The notes: a model not told the origin generated them from the letters alone. Positions 31,705-44,341 are shown, counted from the first letter of the stretch. The stretch is 64,000 nt of DNA from Hormiphora californensis (GCA_020137815.1 CM035359.1:7866882-7930881); one strand, 5' to 3'. Made by a program: numbers and translations.

Positions 31705-34215
31705 GGCCATAAATTTTGGGCGCGTCCTTATTTGAGGTGTGTCGTACAGATCGAAAAGTGTAAGGCTCGTTTTTATTGAAAATTAGCATTTTTTGTGTAA
31801 CAGTTTTTTGACGTCTCAAAAATACATTTTTTAGAGATAGGAGCATGAAAATTTGGGATTTGGAGAGGACATGGAGGTGAACAGCCGCAAAAAATTTTAT
31901 TTAAATCCTACTGATTTCCGGTCCTGATATATTGATAATTTTCACTGTTTTTACACCCCATAAAATGCATATAGGTACTTCGTTAGTGATGAAAATTTGT
32001 CAAAGTTCCGTCATACCCTTGCCTACGTACTGCACAAATATTGCGTTACTCTCAAACGATGTACCCTACAGAGCTAGATTTGTGTACAAGTGTTCTGGGA
32101 AATCTGTATAAAAACCAATGATTCGTGTGTCGTATAACAAAATAGAAAATACTCAAATTACAAACAAAACCAAAAACAATTCAAAAATTTCCACATCAAT
32201 TCGATATAATTTTTCCTACACATGGTCGATATACACTTGTCGTTTCACTAGCAGGTAATATAAATCTGCCTGTCTGTGGAACATATTATCTATCATTATC
32301 ATCAAATCTTTAATCTCGACTGCAGCGGCAAGTTATATCAGTTGTAGCTTCACCGTTTCCTATCGTATGGATAGTGTACTGGATCTAAGGTCAGCAATGT
32401 AGACTATGCATACAGTGAAGCCAAGCAACAAAATAAAGTTCCTATAAATTGTAATTGGGGGTGTGGCCCCGCGAAGCTATGCCAAAATTTGTAGATGATA
32501 TAAAAATTTAAATTTGGTACTTCTAGGAAATGCATATAATATGTCTACCGATCTGTCACCTGATACTTTGAGCACATTGTTTTTTAAAGCTCTTGAAGAA
32601 TCGTTAGGAGGCTGTACATGTTTTCGTTGTGCTTTTCTATGTCATTTGGTGATCGGTTGGACTGTAAAGCAGATGATCTTGTTGAACTGGTTCTTAGTAC
32701 CGGTGTAGGTGGTCGAAAGTTCGCTGCCGCAATGAACTCAGCTAACTGTGCAAGTCTGTGAAAACTGTGGAAATGTGCGGATACCCGGCGCTGTAGACGG
32801 AAAGAATCGTATTTTGACTACAAGTTGCTTGGTGAGTTGGTATATGATATGAAGTGTTTCCGGGAAATGGAGAAATAAATGACTTCATGGAACTGCAGAG
32901 CCAATGAGAGGAAGATGAAGATGAAGATAAAGATGAAGATGAAAATGAATGAAGATGAAGATGAAGATGAAGATGAAATTTTTTTCTATCTGCAGACGAG
33001 GCTGAAGATGAAGATGAGGTTATGTCCATCATATCGGCAGTGACAGAGTTGTCCGTGGAGGATCTGTATGAGGAAAAACCATCAACCTCCAATGAACCGC
33101 AAACTGAAGTATCTTCGACACCGACGGAATTTTTGTCATGGATGTAAACTTCTTTTTAAGGTTTAGATGCACATGTGAGAGGCTTCAGGTTCGACGATGT
33201 TAGAGTCACTGTGAATCATCTGTGGGGCATCATCGCTGCATCGTGTAAAAAGTGTGGACGGTCAACCAAGATGACCACTATGTCGAACACTTCTGACACC
33301 GTCAAAAGATACTGCGCCGCTGTTGACGCGGTTGGGACAACAGTGGATTCAGCGCGTAATCTGTTCCTTGCAAATGTATTAGGTAATGTCAATGGCCACA
33401 ACCTTCATGACGCCCTAGGTGACTGTCATGCTCTTGCTGAAATAGTTAAAAAAGATGCTTACATGGATACATTTATAAGGAACATTGAATCTTTCGAGTC
33501 TCTGAGGGTAAGAAACAAACCCTCTTCTAAAGGCAGGTTTAGTGACGCAGGCTATAGCCAATAAAATGACTGAAGTTTGTAACTTGCGAGGAATATTTGC
33601 ATCTAACTGAAGACGCAGCAGCACTTTGGCTGAAATCCCTTGGTGCAACAGCCAGGCAGATTACCACCGCTTAGTGAAACGACAAGTGTATATCGACCAT
33701 GTGTAGGAAAAATTATATCGAATTGATGTGGAAATTTTTGAATTGTTTTTGTTTTGTTTGTAATTTGAGTATTTTCTATTTGTTATACAGCCACAAGAAT
33801 CATTGGTTTTTATACAGATTTCCCAGAACACCTTGTTACACAAATCTAGCTCTGTAGGGTACAATCGTTTAAGTTAACGCTATATTTTGTCAGTACGTAG
33901 GCAAGGGTATGACGGAACTTTTGACAAATTTTCATCACTAACGAAGTACCTATATGCATTTTTATGGGGGTGTAAAACAGTGAAAATTACAATATATCAG
34001 GACGGAAATCAGCTAGGATTTAAATAAAAATTTTTTGCGGCTGTTCACCTCCATGTCCTCTCCAAATCCCCAAATTTTCATGCTCCATCTCTAAAAATGT
34101 ATTTTTGAGACGTCAAAAACTGTACACAAAAAATGCTAATTTTCAATAAAACGAGCCTTACACTTTTCGATCTGTACGCACACCCTCAATAAGGACGCGC
34201 CCAAAATTTATGGCC
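31705..34215. mobile_element. 2.5-kb foldback element with gene-bearing loop
   Basis: Arms of about 550 bp (31705-32253 and 33668-34215) are inverted copies starting GGCCATAAATTTTGGGCGCG. The 1.4-kb loop carries exon-like sequence on the plus strand (entry 32996-33673). No transposase or terminal target duplication was identified. Confidence 0.7.
32996..33673 (+). pseudogene. Decayed DEDDh-type 3'-5' exonuclease-like fragment in the foldback loop
   Basis: After a good acceptor (TATCTGCAG, ending 32995) an acidic open stretch starts DEAEDEDEVMSII and runs to a stop at 33145-33147. From 33161 a second frame is open for about 135 codons (through 33564). It contains NLHDALGDCHALAEIVKK, in which H-D-A-L-G-D fits the H-x-A-x-x-D signature of the last Exo motif of DEDDh exonucleases. 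A shifted frame then gives ARQITTA and a stop near 33673. The N-terminal D-x-E motif was not found. A (GATGAA)n run (32911-32978) precedes it. I read it as a captured or transposon-borne gene now broken. Confidence 0.5.
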
Positions 34216-34269
34216 TACTGATGAAATAAATAGAATTCGAGGTCTATAAATATAGTGTGATGGCTACTT

Positions 34270-34436
34270 TGGTTTCTCTCTGCATCTCTCTCTCCTCTCA
34301 CTCTCTCTTCTATCTCTCTCTATCTCTCTAGAGTAGCTCTTCTCTGCTCTGATAGCTCTCTCTCTCTCTCTCTCTCTTCGCGCGCTATCTATGATTTAGA
34401 TCGCACATCTATCGAAGAGCGCTCTCTCTCTCTCTC

Positions 34437-34495
<59 letters not shown>
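34270..34495. repeat. Pyrimidine-rich (CT)n tract, interrupted
   Basis: CT runs broken by ATAGCTC and CGCGCGCTATC segments, then a clean (CT)n to about 34492. Confidence 0.9.
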
Positions 34496-34497
<2 letters not shown>

Positions 34498-35271
34498 GGT
34501 TCGACGTTCGTTCTCTCGGTGTATCTTTCTCTCCTGATGGAGATCACATCACGCACAGGGTGCACTGCTGGGTGCTATGTGAGTAGGATAGTGGAGGGAT
34601 GGGTGATGTGATACGTCATGTGACGGGATATTTGCAACACTCAACTATGCACTGGGACCACCATACGTCATCATGGGGCCGGGGGTCACCTATCTAGGCC
34701 ACCCTTCATTGTATATACATAGTAAGATTATAAATAAATCAACGGGCCTCCTTTTGTCCCTATCATTCCATTAACTGATTAATGATGAGACTCATAAATA
34801 ACGTAGCAACACATGAACTTGATACTATTTAGCTTCTATGAAGGGGTCTAATGTCCTACATGCCGAAGAAATTAGGATGAGATCGCCGTCGGCAGGGAGG
34901 GCATTTGACCCCTGTTTCCTGTCCTCCCTGCCGAATGCCCTCCCTACCGATCGGCAGGGAGGGCCGTCGGCAGGGAGGGCATTTACCCCTCATTTTCACC
35001 CGCTCTACCGACGATCGGCAGGGAGGACATTTTACCCCTCCTTTTACCCTCTGTACCGACGATTGGCAGGGAGGGCATTTACCCCTCCTTTTTACCCTCT
35101 CCTCCGACGATCGGTTATAGGGAGGGCATTGGACCCCCCCTTTTCACCCTCTGTGCCGACGAAACCATAATCCAAACTTAGCCCAAACCATCGCCCTAAC
35201 CATCACCCTAACCATCACCCTAACTACTGCCCTAATCATAACCCCCACCACCGCCCTAACCCCTACCCACA

Positions 35272-35296
35272 CCCTAACCCTAACCCTAACCCTAAC
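35272..35296. repeat. Short telomere-like CCCTAA run
   Basis: About four CCCTAA units, preceded by degenerate CCCTAACCATCA-type units from 35190. It is interstitial, inside the minisatellite foldback, and not a chromosome end. Confidence 0.8.
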
Positions 35297-35694
35297 GATA
35301 CTCAGAGGAACAATACACAGTGAACTCTTCGTATTTGGCCTGCCGGCCAAATTCTCGAGCTCACAGAAGGAATGAAATGTCCTCCCTACCGACCGTCGGT
35401 ACAGAGGGTAAAAGGAGGGGTGAAATATCCTCCCTGCCGATCGTCGGTACAGAGGGTGAATAGGAGGGGTAAATGCCCTCCCTGCCGAATACTCTCACGG
35501 AGTGAGTTATCGGCAGGGAGGGCGGAATATAGGGGTCAAATGCCCTACGTGCCAACGGCGATCTCATCCCAATTTCGTCGGCACGTAGGACATTATACCC
35601 CTATATCCCGCCCTCCCTGCCGACCCGTCGGCAGGGAGGTCCGTCGGTAGGGAGGGCGGGTACCGTCAAATGCCCTACATGCCGACGGCGATGG

Positions 35695-36487
35695 TAGTAG
35701 AGTCGATAACTACATCGACCTCTCCCAATTGTTCCAGTTTTTGTCACATCTGTTTGGAGCCTCGACACGACCTCTAAACAGGTGTTACTTTTTCACAAAC
35801 TGTTTTTATCTTGGTGTAATCAGCAGTTGAAATGTTGCTAATCATAACAAAAACCTGACTAAATTTTTTCAACTTGGGGTAAAACCATGGGTGTCAAAAG
35901 TTAGCTCTAGGTCCCCTGAGTAACCATCCGGAGACTCTAAGAGATATTTCAAGCCGTTCTCCCGTAATCATTAATCCCGGTGGAGAAACAAATACAATGC
36001 GGACGTACGTGAGCGCTGGCAGGCTGTTTACATGTTATTGTATGTCTCTCACTCTCTCTGGAAAAACTGCACGTGCGGTTGCGCCGCGCGAGATAACTCT
36101 TTCTCAAGGGGGAGAAAAGAGAGAGACGCACATTAACGTTATACATTAAAGTTGAGGTTGTAGGCAATTGCACGTACGTCCATACTCAAATATGTGCTCT
36201 ACCGGGATTAATGATTACAGGAGAACGGCTTGAAATATCTCTTAGAGTCTCCGGATGGTTACTCAGGGGACCTAGAGCTAACTTTTGACACCCATGGTTT
36301 TACCCCAAGTTGAAAAAATTTAGTCAGGTTTTTGTTATGATTAGCAACATTTCAACTGCTGATTACACCAAGATGAAAACAGTTTGTGAAAAAGTAACAC
36401 CTGTTTAGAGGTCGTGTCGAGGCTCCAAACAGATGTGACAAAAACTGGAACAATTGGGAGAGGTCGATGTAGTTATCGACTCTACTA
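35695..36487. mobile_element. 790-bp foldback MITE, TA-type ends
   Basis: Arms of about 280 bp begin TAGTAGAGTCGATAACTACA and are inverted at the right end. The interior holds GCACGTGCGG and a GAGAGAGACGCACATTAACG segment shared with 14340-14380. TA flanks both ends, consistent with a mariner-type target. A left-arm-only copy is at 20714. Confidence 0.75.
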
Positions 36488-36829
36488 TGGTGATGGTTAG
36501 GGCAATGGTTTGGGCTAAGTTTGGGTTATGTTTTGTCGGCACAGAGGGTGAAAAGGAGGGGTCAAATGCCCTCCCTGCCGATCGTCGGTAGTGAGGGTGA
36601 AAAGGAGGGGTAAATGTCCTCCCTGCCGACGGCCCTATTTGCCGACCCGTCGACAGGGAGGTCCGTCGGCAGGGAGGGGGTGACTCGACGGCGATCTCAT
36701 CCTAATTTCGTCGGCATGTAGGGCATTAGACCCTTGTATTCCGCCATCCCTGCCGAATGACCTCCCTGCTGACCCGTCGGGCGTCGGCAGGTCCGTCGGC
36801 AGGGAGGGCGGGTACCGGTTTTTAAAGGC

Positions 36830-37286
36830 ATAGTTGCTATATTTTTTGCCACGAATTATATTCGCAAACTAGCACAATCTTTGCACTGGGCCTAGGCAAC
36901 CCCCTCTATTGATACCACATAATCCTCCTCACTATCACGCCACCCATTCCCGTCTTTTGCGAAACAAGTAACTTTTGAGAACTTTAAGTACCGCTACTAC
37001 TGCAGCGTTCAAAGAATCACAGTCATTTCCTCAGAAAAGTGATTTAAAGGCATTCAAGTGCGAAAATATCAACTCCCTACTGTCTGTTTCATGCCAAACC
37101 AACAGCGATTTCCTGGAAGCCCGAGGTATCAAAGTAACTTAGATCTGAATACTGCCAATTTGCATGTATCACTGCGCTGGAAAGCGCAAGGTGGCCCATT
37201 GCCCAAACCATCCCCGAAAAAAGTGGCCCCGCTTGCCAACAGCGTAGATATAACAATTTCGAAGTTTTAGCCCATTTTGGCACTTA
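36830..37286. other. No recognisable gene
   Basis: Non-repetitive sequence with short chance ORFs on both strands (37058-37283). No splice-supported exon. Confidence 0.4.
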
Positions 37287-37542
37287 GGGGAAACTCTAGC
37301 TCGATGGACGTGGGGTTCAAAATGGGGGTTCATAATGGGCAAAAATCTAGCTCGACGAATGCTTCATTACTGAAAACGTGCAACCATGGCTGCGTGTCTG
37401 TCATCTCGTGCTACGTAAAAGCCTCTTTAGCGAGCGGAATGGGGCAAATCATGGCAAGTTCTCAGTGATGAAATATCCATAACGCTAGATTTTTGGCAAT
37501 TATGAACCCCATTATTGCGTGTCCATCGAGCTAGAGTTTCCC
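37287..37542. mobile_element. PIF/Harbinger-type MITE, diverged copy 3
   Basis: Inverted ends GGGGAAACTCTAGCTCGATG, flanked by TTA (37284-37286 and 37543-37545). The first 12 bases match the copies at 610 and 22229; the rest differs, so this is a sister family. Confidence 0.75.
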
Positions 37543-37982
37543 TTAACATAGACCTAAAATTAACGAAATTATTACCGATTTCGTTAATTAGAGGTTCCGT
37601 TATATAGAGGTAATAAGGTAGTCTAATTTCAAGTGGCCAGCTCATTCCATTCGCAAGTTATGAAATCACCCCCAAAACAAAAGATTGAGTGTGGGGATAT
37701 AGTGGTTTGTCCCACTTTCTGTAGGGTGTCCCAATGTCTTTGCATGACCAGTGATTCTGGGTCATAACTGGGCTCCATTAAATTGGTCAAAACTCATTAG
37801 GGGGTATGTATAAACCCGGATAACCCGGATAACCCGGATAGTCCGGATAATTGATGTTTTCAAGATATGTATCCGGATAACCAAGCTCAGATATGGGACT
37901 CCGGATAACTCGGAAACTGAAATCCGGATAACTCGGATAACTCGGATAAGGGTCCGGATAACTCGGATAAATGTCCGGATAC

Positions 37983-40790
37983 TTGGTACGGTCTCCTCAA
38001 TCATTCGAGTGGCCGGCTCCAAGTATCCTCGCTCGTAATGACGTGAGCTGTCTCCACTCATTTCTGTTCTCTGCAGTGTTAGTAATTGCACGGAGAGACT
38101 GGGATTGACCCGTAGCGTCTCGATAATCATTCAGCACACAGGAGGACCAGGTTTTACGCGGTCTTCCTCTGGAACGTCTCCCATGACTAGGCACCCAGTG
38201 GTAGAGTTTGTTGGGCACCCTACCCTCAGGCATTCTAATCAGGTGTCCAAACCAGCGGAGTCTCCCATTGCCAATGAACTTCGAGATTGGTTCTATCCCC
38301 GCCCTCTCCAGTACCTCCCTGTTAGATACTCTCCTAAACCACTGTATTCTCAGGATTCTACGCAGGCACCGTTGGTGGAACGCCTCCACCCGGCGATCTT
38401 GGACCTGAGTAGTTGTCCAGGCCTCACAACCATAGAGAAGAACTGTCAGAACAGCAGCTCTGTATATCCTGATCTTGGTACAGGTCCTGATGTTACGGTT
38501 GTACCAGATCCTACAAAGCATACTGAATGCACTGTAAGCCTTCCCTATCCTGATACCAAGCTCCTTGTCGATGGTACCGTCAGAGGACAACGCCGATCCG
38601 AGATAGGTAAAACTGGAAACCTGCTCAACCGGATTACCCTCCACAGAGATGCTGACCGTATCCGCCTCTGAAAATGGGCGCTGGCTAAGACCCTTTGAAA
38701 AAGCCACAACTTTGGTCTTCTTCGCATTAATCTTCAGACCAGCGTACCCTGCGTATTTTACCAGCAAATCTGTTGACTCCTGGAGCCCTTCCTCAGTATC
38801 ATCCATTACAGCCATGTCATCAGCATAGTCGAGATCCATGATCCATTCCCCACCCTCATCACTCTCAGCGCCGTGAAGAGTGAGACCCCTGGAGACAGTC
38901 TTGTTGGACTCAGCAAGCTGAGCCGCCCAGTTAATCACGATGTTGAAGACTGGTGGACCCTGAATGTCGCCCTGACCGGTACCACTGAGGACACTGAACC
39001 AGCTGGAGAGCTCCCCGTCATGTTTCACTGCACTCATAGTACCGTCAAAGAATGCTCGAATTATCCGGACATACTTCTCTGGAAGACCATAATGGCGGAA
39101 TGCGGCCCAGATAAAATCCCTGTTAATACAATCGAATGCTGATTTGAAGTCAATAAAGTTTATATACAACGGTACATTATATTCTATACACTGATGGATG
39201 ATGGTACGGAGGGAATAAATCTGATCCACACAGGACCGGTTACGTCTGAATCCACACTGATTCTCTCGAAGTGCCAATTCAAGACCAGAAGACAACCTGT
39301 TCAGCATAATTATCTGGAACAGCTTGGAAGTGGTAGATCGCAGAGTGATGCCCCTATTATTTGAGCACACACTGGCGTCACCCTTCTTGGGAATCACCGA
39401 GATGACACCCTTTAACCACTCCTCCGGGACCTTCTCCTCCCTCCAGACTCCACCAAACAGATCCACAAGGGGGCCAACAAGACCGGACGAGCCATACCGT
39501 AGCTGTTCGTTCGAGATCCCATCAACGCCAGGACTCTTATGGTTTTTGAGCCTCTTCAGTGCCACTAAAACTTCTCCACGAGAAGGCGGAGGATCATCCT
39601 CACCAAGATCCTCAAAGCACGGGTCCACTTCCAGACCATCCAGATCCGAGAGCTGTGATGTAGTTACAGGGGGGTTTAGCAGCTCAGAGAAGTGCTCCGC
39701 CCAGCGCTCCCGCTGTTGAACAGGATCAGCGATGAGTTCACCGTTCCTATCACGAACAGCAGTACCGCCGCGTTTCCTCACACCTGACAGATCTTTCATA
39801 TGCTGCCAAAGTTCCCTCTGCCGCCCGTGCACCGCAGCATCCTCCAGATCAGACGCCAAACTATCCGCCCACCTTTCATCGTCCACCCGTGCTGCTTTCT
39901 TGACCAGCTTATTAAGCCTAGAGTACTCAGATCCACCCTCGGGATCATTCTTCTTCAGCTCAGCACGTTGGGCGATGAGGTCTCGAGTCTCCAGAGACAA
40001 GTGCTGCTGACGAATCCGTTTCGGCCGCGCTCCCAGGACCTCCAGTGACACCTCACCGATTACCTCCTTAAGTTGCCGCCACTGACCCTCCAGACTTTCC
40101 TCAGGCTCCAGAGATTCAAACCTGTTCCGGAGAGAGACATTATATTCCGTGCGTGTCTCATCACACCCCTTCCTGAGATTCTCTATAGCTGGAACCTCCC
40201 TGACCGGTTTCCTACAGTTCTTAGCTGCACTCAGCCGGATCCTAACCTTACCCCGAACCAGGTAGTGATCAGACCCGATGTCTGCACTCCTTAGGACCCT
40301 AACATCCAACAGAGAACTTCGCCACTTGTTGCCGACACACAGGTGGTCTATCTGCGTCACAGTGGTACCGTCAGGAGATCTCCAGGTTCCCTTGTGGTGA
40401 TCCTTATGAGGGAACATCTTCCCACCAATAGACAACTGATGAATCCCACACAAATCCTCCAACCGCTCACCGTTGTCATTAGAAACTTGGTGGAGAGAGT
40501 GCCCGCCACCAACCCTCGCGTTGAAATCCCCGCCCAAGAAGACCACGTCCTGCCGAGGAAGCCTATCCAAAACCGATGATAACTGGTTGTAGAACTCCTC
40601 CTTGACCGCGTCATCCTTATCATTGGTTGGAGCATATGCAATAACAAGGGAGATATTAACATGTTTGGTGTGCAGTCGGGCTGCCATGATGCGCTCAGAG
40701 AAGGGACTGTAGGAAATTAAGGACTTCTTGACAGATTTTGATAACACCAACCCAACACCTTGCCGCCTCAAACCATCTGCCCTGCCAGAG
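37983..40790 (-). mobile_element. 5'-truncated RTE/CR1-like LINE with intact endonuclease-RT frame
   Basis: The minus strand is open for 924 codons (40771 to 37997). Residues about 1-190 are most of an APE-type endonuclease (YAPTNDKDD, GGDFNARVGG, IDHLCV, GSDHYLV). Reverse transcriptase follows: QCGFRRNRSCVDQIYSLRTI, FIDFKSAFDCINRDF, GTGQGDIQGPPVFN and the catalytic LDYADDMAV. The C-terminus holds LLYGCEAWTTTQ, RRILRIQWFRRVSNREVLER and RLRWFGHLIRM. The start of the endonuclease is missing because the copy is truncated against the 21-bp array; the frame extends upstream of the first ATG to about 40788. The stop is followed by only about 15 bp before the array resumes, so the 3' UTR is tiny. 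Clade is a judgement from motif style. Confidence 0.85.
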
Positions 40791-41140
40791 ATAACTCGGA
40801 TAAATGTCCGGATAACTCGGATAAGGGTCTGGATAACTCGGATAAGGGTCCGAATAACTCGGATAAGGGTCCGGATAACTCGGATAAGGGTCCGGATAAC
40901 TCGGATAAGGGTCCGGATAACTCGGATAAATGTCCGGATAACTCGGATAAGGGTCTGGATAACTCGGATAAGGGTCCGGATAACTCGGATAAGGGTCCGG
41001 ATAACTCGGATAAGGGTCCGGATAACTCGGATAAGGGTCCGGATAACTCGGATAAATGTCCGGATAACTCGGATAAGGGTCCGGATAACTCGGATAAATG
41101 TCCGGATAACTCGGATAAATGTCCGGATAACTCGAATTTG
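40790..41140. repeat. 21-bp tandem array, left arm
   Basis: About 17 units of CCGGATAACTCGGATAA followed by GGGT or ATGT. Each unit equals seven codons, giving DNSDKGP / DNSDKCP on the plus strand and YPSYPDP / YPSYPDI on the minus strand. The large ORFs (40695-41281) follow from this and are not convincing genes. Confidence 0.9.
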
Positions 41141-41699
41141 AGCTCGAATAACTCAAACCTGGCTACATTTAGGTCATTTTTGGGTTATCCAAATCAATTC
41201 TTGTTATGTTCTAACTGCAGAGTGCATGAAAAGAGGGTCGAGCAAGGCAACTCCATTCTAAGCTATTTCTTTATCATTTAGGTCAGCTATAGACCATTTC
41301 TGGGTTATTTCTATGTTGGTTTGTCCAATTTTTGTGCGTTTCTGAAACATTCAGGTCAATTCAAGATACTTCAAGGTCTCAAAAGGCTGAAAGGCCCCCC
41401 TCCTCCCACAGAAAATGAAATCGAAGTGCCGAAAAGAGCCTATTGAGACATTAAAGTAGATATTGAATTGACCTGAATGTTTCAGAAACGCACAAAAATT
41501 GGACAAACCAACATAGAAATAACCCAGAAATTGTCTATAGCTGACCTAAATGATAAAGAAATAGCTTAGAATGGATTTGCCTTGCTCGACCCTCTTTCCG
41601 TGCACTCTGCAGTTAGAACATAACAAGAATTGATTTGGATAGCCCAAAAATGACCTAAATATAGCCAGGTTTGAGTTATTCGAGCTCAAATTCGTGTTA

Positions 41700-42130
41700 T
41701 CCGGACATTTATCCGAGTTATCCGGACATTTATCCGAATTATCCGGACATTTATCCGAGTTATCCGGACCCTTATCCGAGTTATCCGGACCCTTATCCGA
41801 GTTATCCGGACATTTATCCGAGTTATCCGGACCCTTATCCGAGTTATCCGGACCCTTATCCGAGTTATCCGGACCCTTATCCGAGTTATCCGGACATTTA
41901 TCCGAGTTATCCGGACCCTTATCCGAGTTATCCGGACATTTATCCGAGTTATCCGGACATTTATCCGAGTTATCCGGACCCTTATCCGAGTTATCCGGAC
42001 ATTTATCCGAGTTATCCGGACCCTTATCCGAGTTATCCGGACATTTATCCGACTTATCCGGACCCTTATCCGAGTTATCCGGACCCTTATCCGAGTTATC
42101 CAAGTTATCCGGATACTTATCCGAGATATC
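41700..42130. repeat. 21-bp tandem array, right arm (inverted)
   Basis: About 20 units of the same repeat in the opposite orientation. The order of GGGT- and ATGT-type units resembles, but is not identical to, the mirror order in the left arm, so the arms have exchanged or lost units since the palindrome formed. Confidence 0.9.
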
Positions 42131-42264
42131 CGAGTTATCCGGATTTCAGTATCCGAGTAATCCGGAGTCCCATATCCGAGCTTGGTTATCCGGATATCTC
42201 GAAAACATCAATTATCCGGACTATCCGGACTATCCGGGTTATCCGGGTTTATACATACCCCCTA

Positions 42265-43010
42265 TTGAAAAAAGCTAAATTATTCAAACCAAAAACAGTG
42301 TTGTAGAGACGTGGCTGGTACCTTTGAAAAATTTTCTTTTTTTGCAAAATTTTACAGAACGATTGTCAATGCTTTGATCGGTGCTCCCCAAAAATTTTGA
42401 GAGAAGAAGTTATTTTGAAATTTTGATACTATTTCACAGTCGCCTTTGGGTATCGATTTCCTTTCAAACGCGACTAATTTTAGCTCAATTGGACCACCAC
42501 AAGAGACAAAGTGGCTAGTTTTCTAACCCTATGTCTGGTCATGCGACCCCCATTGAGACGCTACTGTCATTACGAAGTGCCAATGCCCAATAAGCAGGTG
42601 TAACGGTCGAGTATCACGTATCACATCTGCTAATGAGGACGGTGTACCGATACAGCGTCCGTTAGAATGTATGTTCTCTTGCTAACACGCCATAATTTAA
42701 TGGGGATCACATGACCCAACCTAGGCTTGGTAAACTGGTCACTGTGATTCTAGTGGTGATCCAATTAAGCTCAAACTGGTCGCACTCGAAAGAAAATTGA
42801 TAGCCAAAACAATTTGTGAAACTTTGGTACCAAAATATGGTCCCGTTTTTTGTTCATTCAATGTTCATTCAGGCGAAAAAAATGAACTTTAATCCAGATG
42901 GCTGAAACTCCGGATTCCTCGAATGAGTAGTGAGTACCCATACAAATATTGTGTCAAAATATCAGAGTGATCGAAGTTAAGATTTGGGAGATATGAGGCT
43001 CGGCGTACCA
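42265..43010. other. No recognisable gene
   Basis: No exon or clear repeat noticed. Confidence 0.4.
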
Positions 43011-43027
43011 TGACTTTTTTTGGCCCA

Positions 43028-43490
43028 GGTAGTTGTTCAGATATTTGAGGTTAACATATCTCCCAAAAAACAACCTTTTGTTGGATAACTTTAGGTCCAC
43101 AATTTCATTTTATGTGCCACTTCCTGAGAAGATGGCTGGGACCTGGGACTTGAAACTTGGCAGTTATGATCCTGAGATGGTGAACTAAAAATCTGATGTA
43201 GCTATTTTTGATTTAGGCCCTAGTTCCTGAAATATTGAGGTTTATATTTCAAAAAGCATGTTTTTTTTAATGTTAACCTCAATATTTCAGGAACTAGGGC
43301 CTAAATCAAAAATCGCTACATCACTTTTTTAGTTTACTATCTCAGGATCATAACTGCCAAGTTTCAAGGCCCAGACCCTAGCCGTCTTCTCAGGAAGTGG
43401 CACATAAAGTGGAAAAAATGTTTTGAAATGTTCACCAAACGGTTGTTTTTTGGGAGATATGTTAACCTCAAATATCTGAACAACTATATG
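43028..43490. mobile_element. 460-bp foldback palindrome
   Basis: Arms of about 220 bp meet near 43260: CTCAATATTTCAGGAACTAG at the centre and GTTGTTCAGATATTTGAGG at the ends, both inverted. No ORF or clear target duplication. Confidence 0.75.
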
Positions 43491-43869
43491 GCTTAATGCT
43501 CTGAAACTTTGAACACATGGTCTCCTTGATAACATCTATCGATTGGTACCATTTTCATCTACGTAAGTGACATAAACACAACCTTTTTTGAGGTTTACAT
43601 TCATTTTGGGCGAAAAGTTAACCTTAATTTTCTCCTTAACGTTGTGCGCTAAAACGATTCCAACTATTTCATTTTGTCCGGACCAAACCCCGAAAGTGAC
43701 TTTTTAGACCCATCGACCCCCCCCCCTCTGGCCTTAAGTCTTAGTTTAGCATTTTGGACAAAAAATAGGGTTTTATGGGTCAAATATGCTTTACCCCGAT
43801 TTAATGGACACCCCGATTTAACGGAAAAAACCATATCCCCCGAGGTTGCCGTTAAATCGGGGCCCGACT

Positions 43870-43908
43870 GTATATACATATATATATATATATATTTATA
43901 TATATAGC
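43870..43908. repeat. (TA)n microsatellite
   Basis: Alternating TATA with one TTTA interruption. Confidence 0.85.
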
Positions 43909-44341
43909 AGCTATGCATATACGCTTCACTGTGTAACACTTGTTGCTCGAACCATACTAGCTAAAGACTTGAACCAAATTTTATCCAATAGGTAATCATT
44001 CGGGCATGCGCATGCATTAGTTAAAGTGAGAGTGGATCGGATCTGAATTGGACAAGCTTGTTATAATAGGTAGTAGAGATTAGTTTTCTGAGCATGTTGC
44101 GTTTTTGCCGCTCAAAATCGACCCACCCATCACTGAGATATTTTTGTTATGTTGGGAGAATTCCTGCTGGATCAATATTTACCAAACAGGATAGAGGCTA
44201 ATAAACAGTTATCCGGTCACCCAACTGTCAGGATAGAAACAATCCTTGTGTTTTACTAATTGTACATCTCTATTATAATTTGGAGATGTCGCGTCGAAGC
44301 CGTTCGTTCAGTGAGTTTCTACGCGACAGTGCTCCTTCATA

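Larger units (their letters stand above)
34842..36744. mobile_element. Foldback of CGGCAGGGAGGGC minisatellite, containing another foldback
   Basis: TCTAATGTCCTACATGCCGA near the left edge is inverted near 36716-36740. Between are arrays of a unit of about 58 bp built on CGGCAGGGAGGGCATTTACC, at 34885-35160, 35383-35690 and 36536-36740, in opposite orientations. ORFs here are repeat translations. The TA-flanked foldback 35695-36487 is nested inside. Confidence 0.65.
37800..42262. mobile_element. Foldback element with 21-bp tandem arrays, split by a LINE
   Basis: Termini GGGGGTATGTATAAACCCGG and inverse are flanked by TA (37798-37799 and 42263-42264). Both arms contain long 21-bp arrays, in opposite orientation, around a centre near 41420 whose flanking unique sequence is also mirrored. 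The LINE at 37983-40790 lies inside the left array; without it the element would be about 1.65 kb. Confidence 0.8.

Noticed and set aside
35272-35296. Chromosome end
   Set aside because: Only about four CCCTAA units, flanked on both sides by ordinary sequence and embedded in a minisatellite foldback.
38105-40579. Plus-strand ORFs opposite the RTE/CR1-like LINE
   Set aside because: Shadows of the 924-codon minus-strand frame.
37800-42262. CRISPR-like array
   Set aside because: Units are contiguous 21-bp tandem repeats without unique spacers, in eukaryotic DNA, with no cas genes.
40695-42306. ORFs of 137-211 codons rich in YPSYPDP or DNSDKGP
   Set aside because: The 21-bp unit is a multiple of three, so every stop-free frame extends automatically. 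No start context, splice sites or unique domain.
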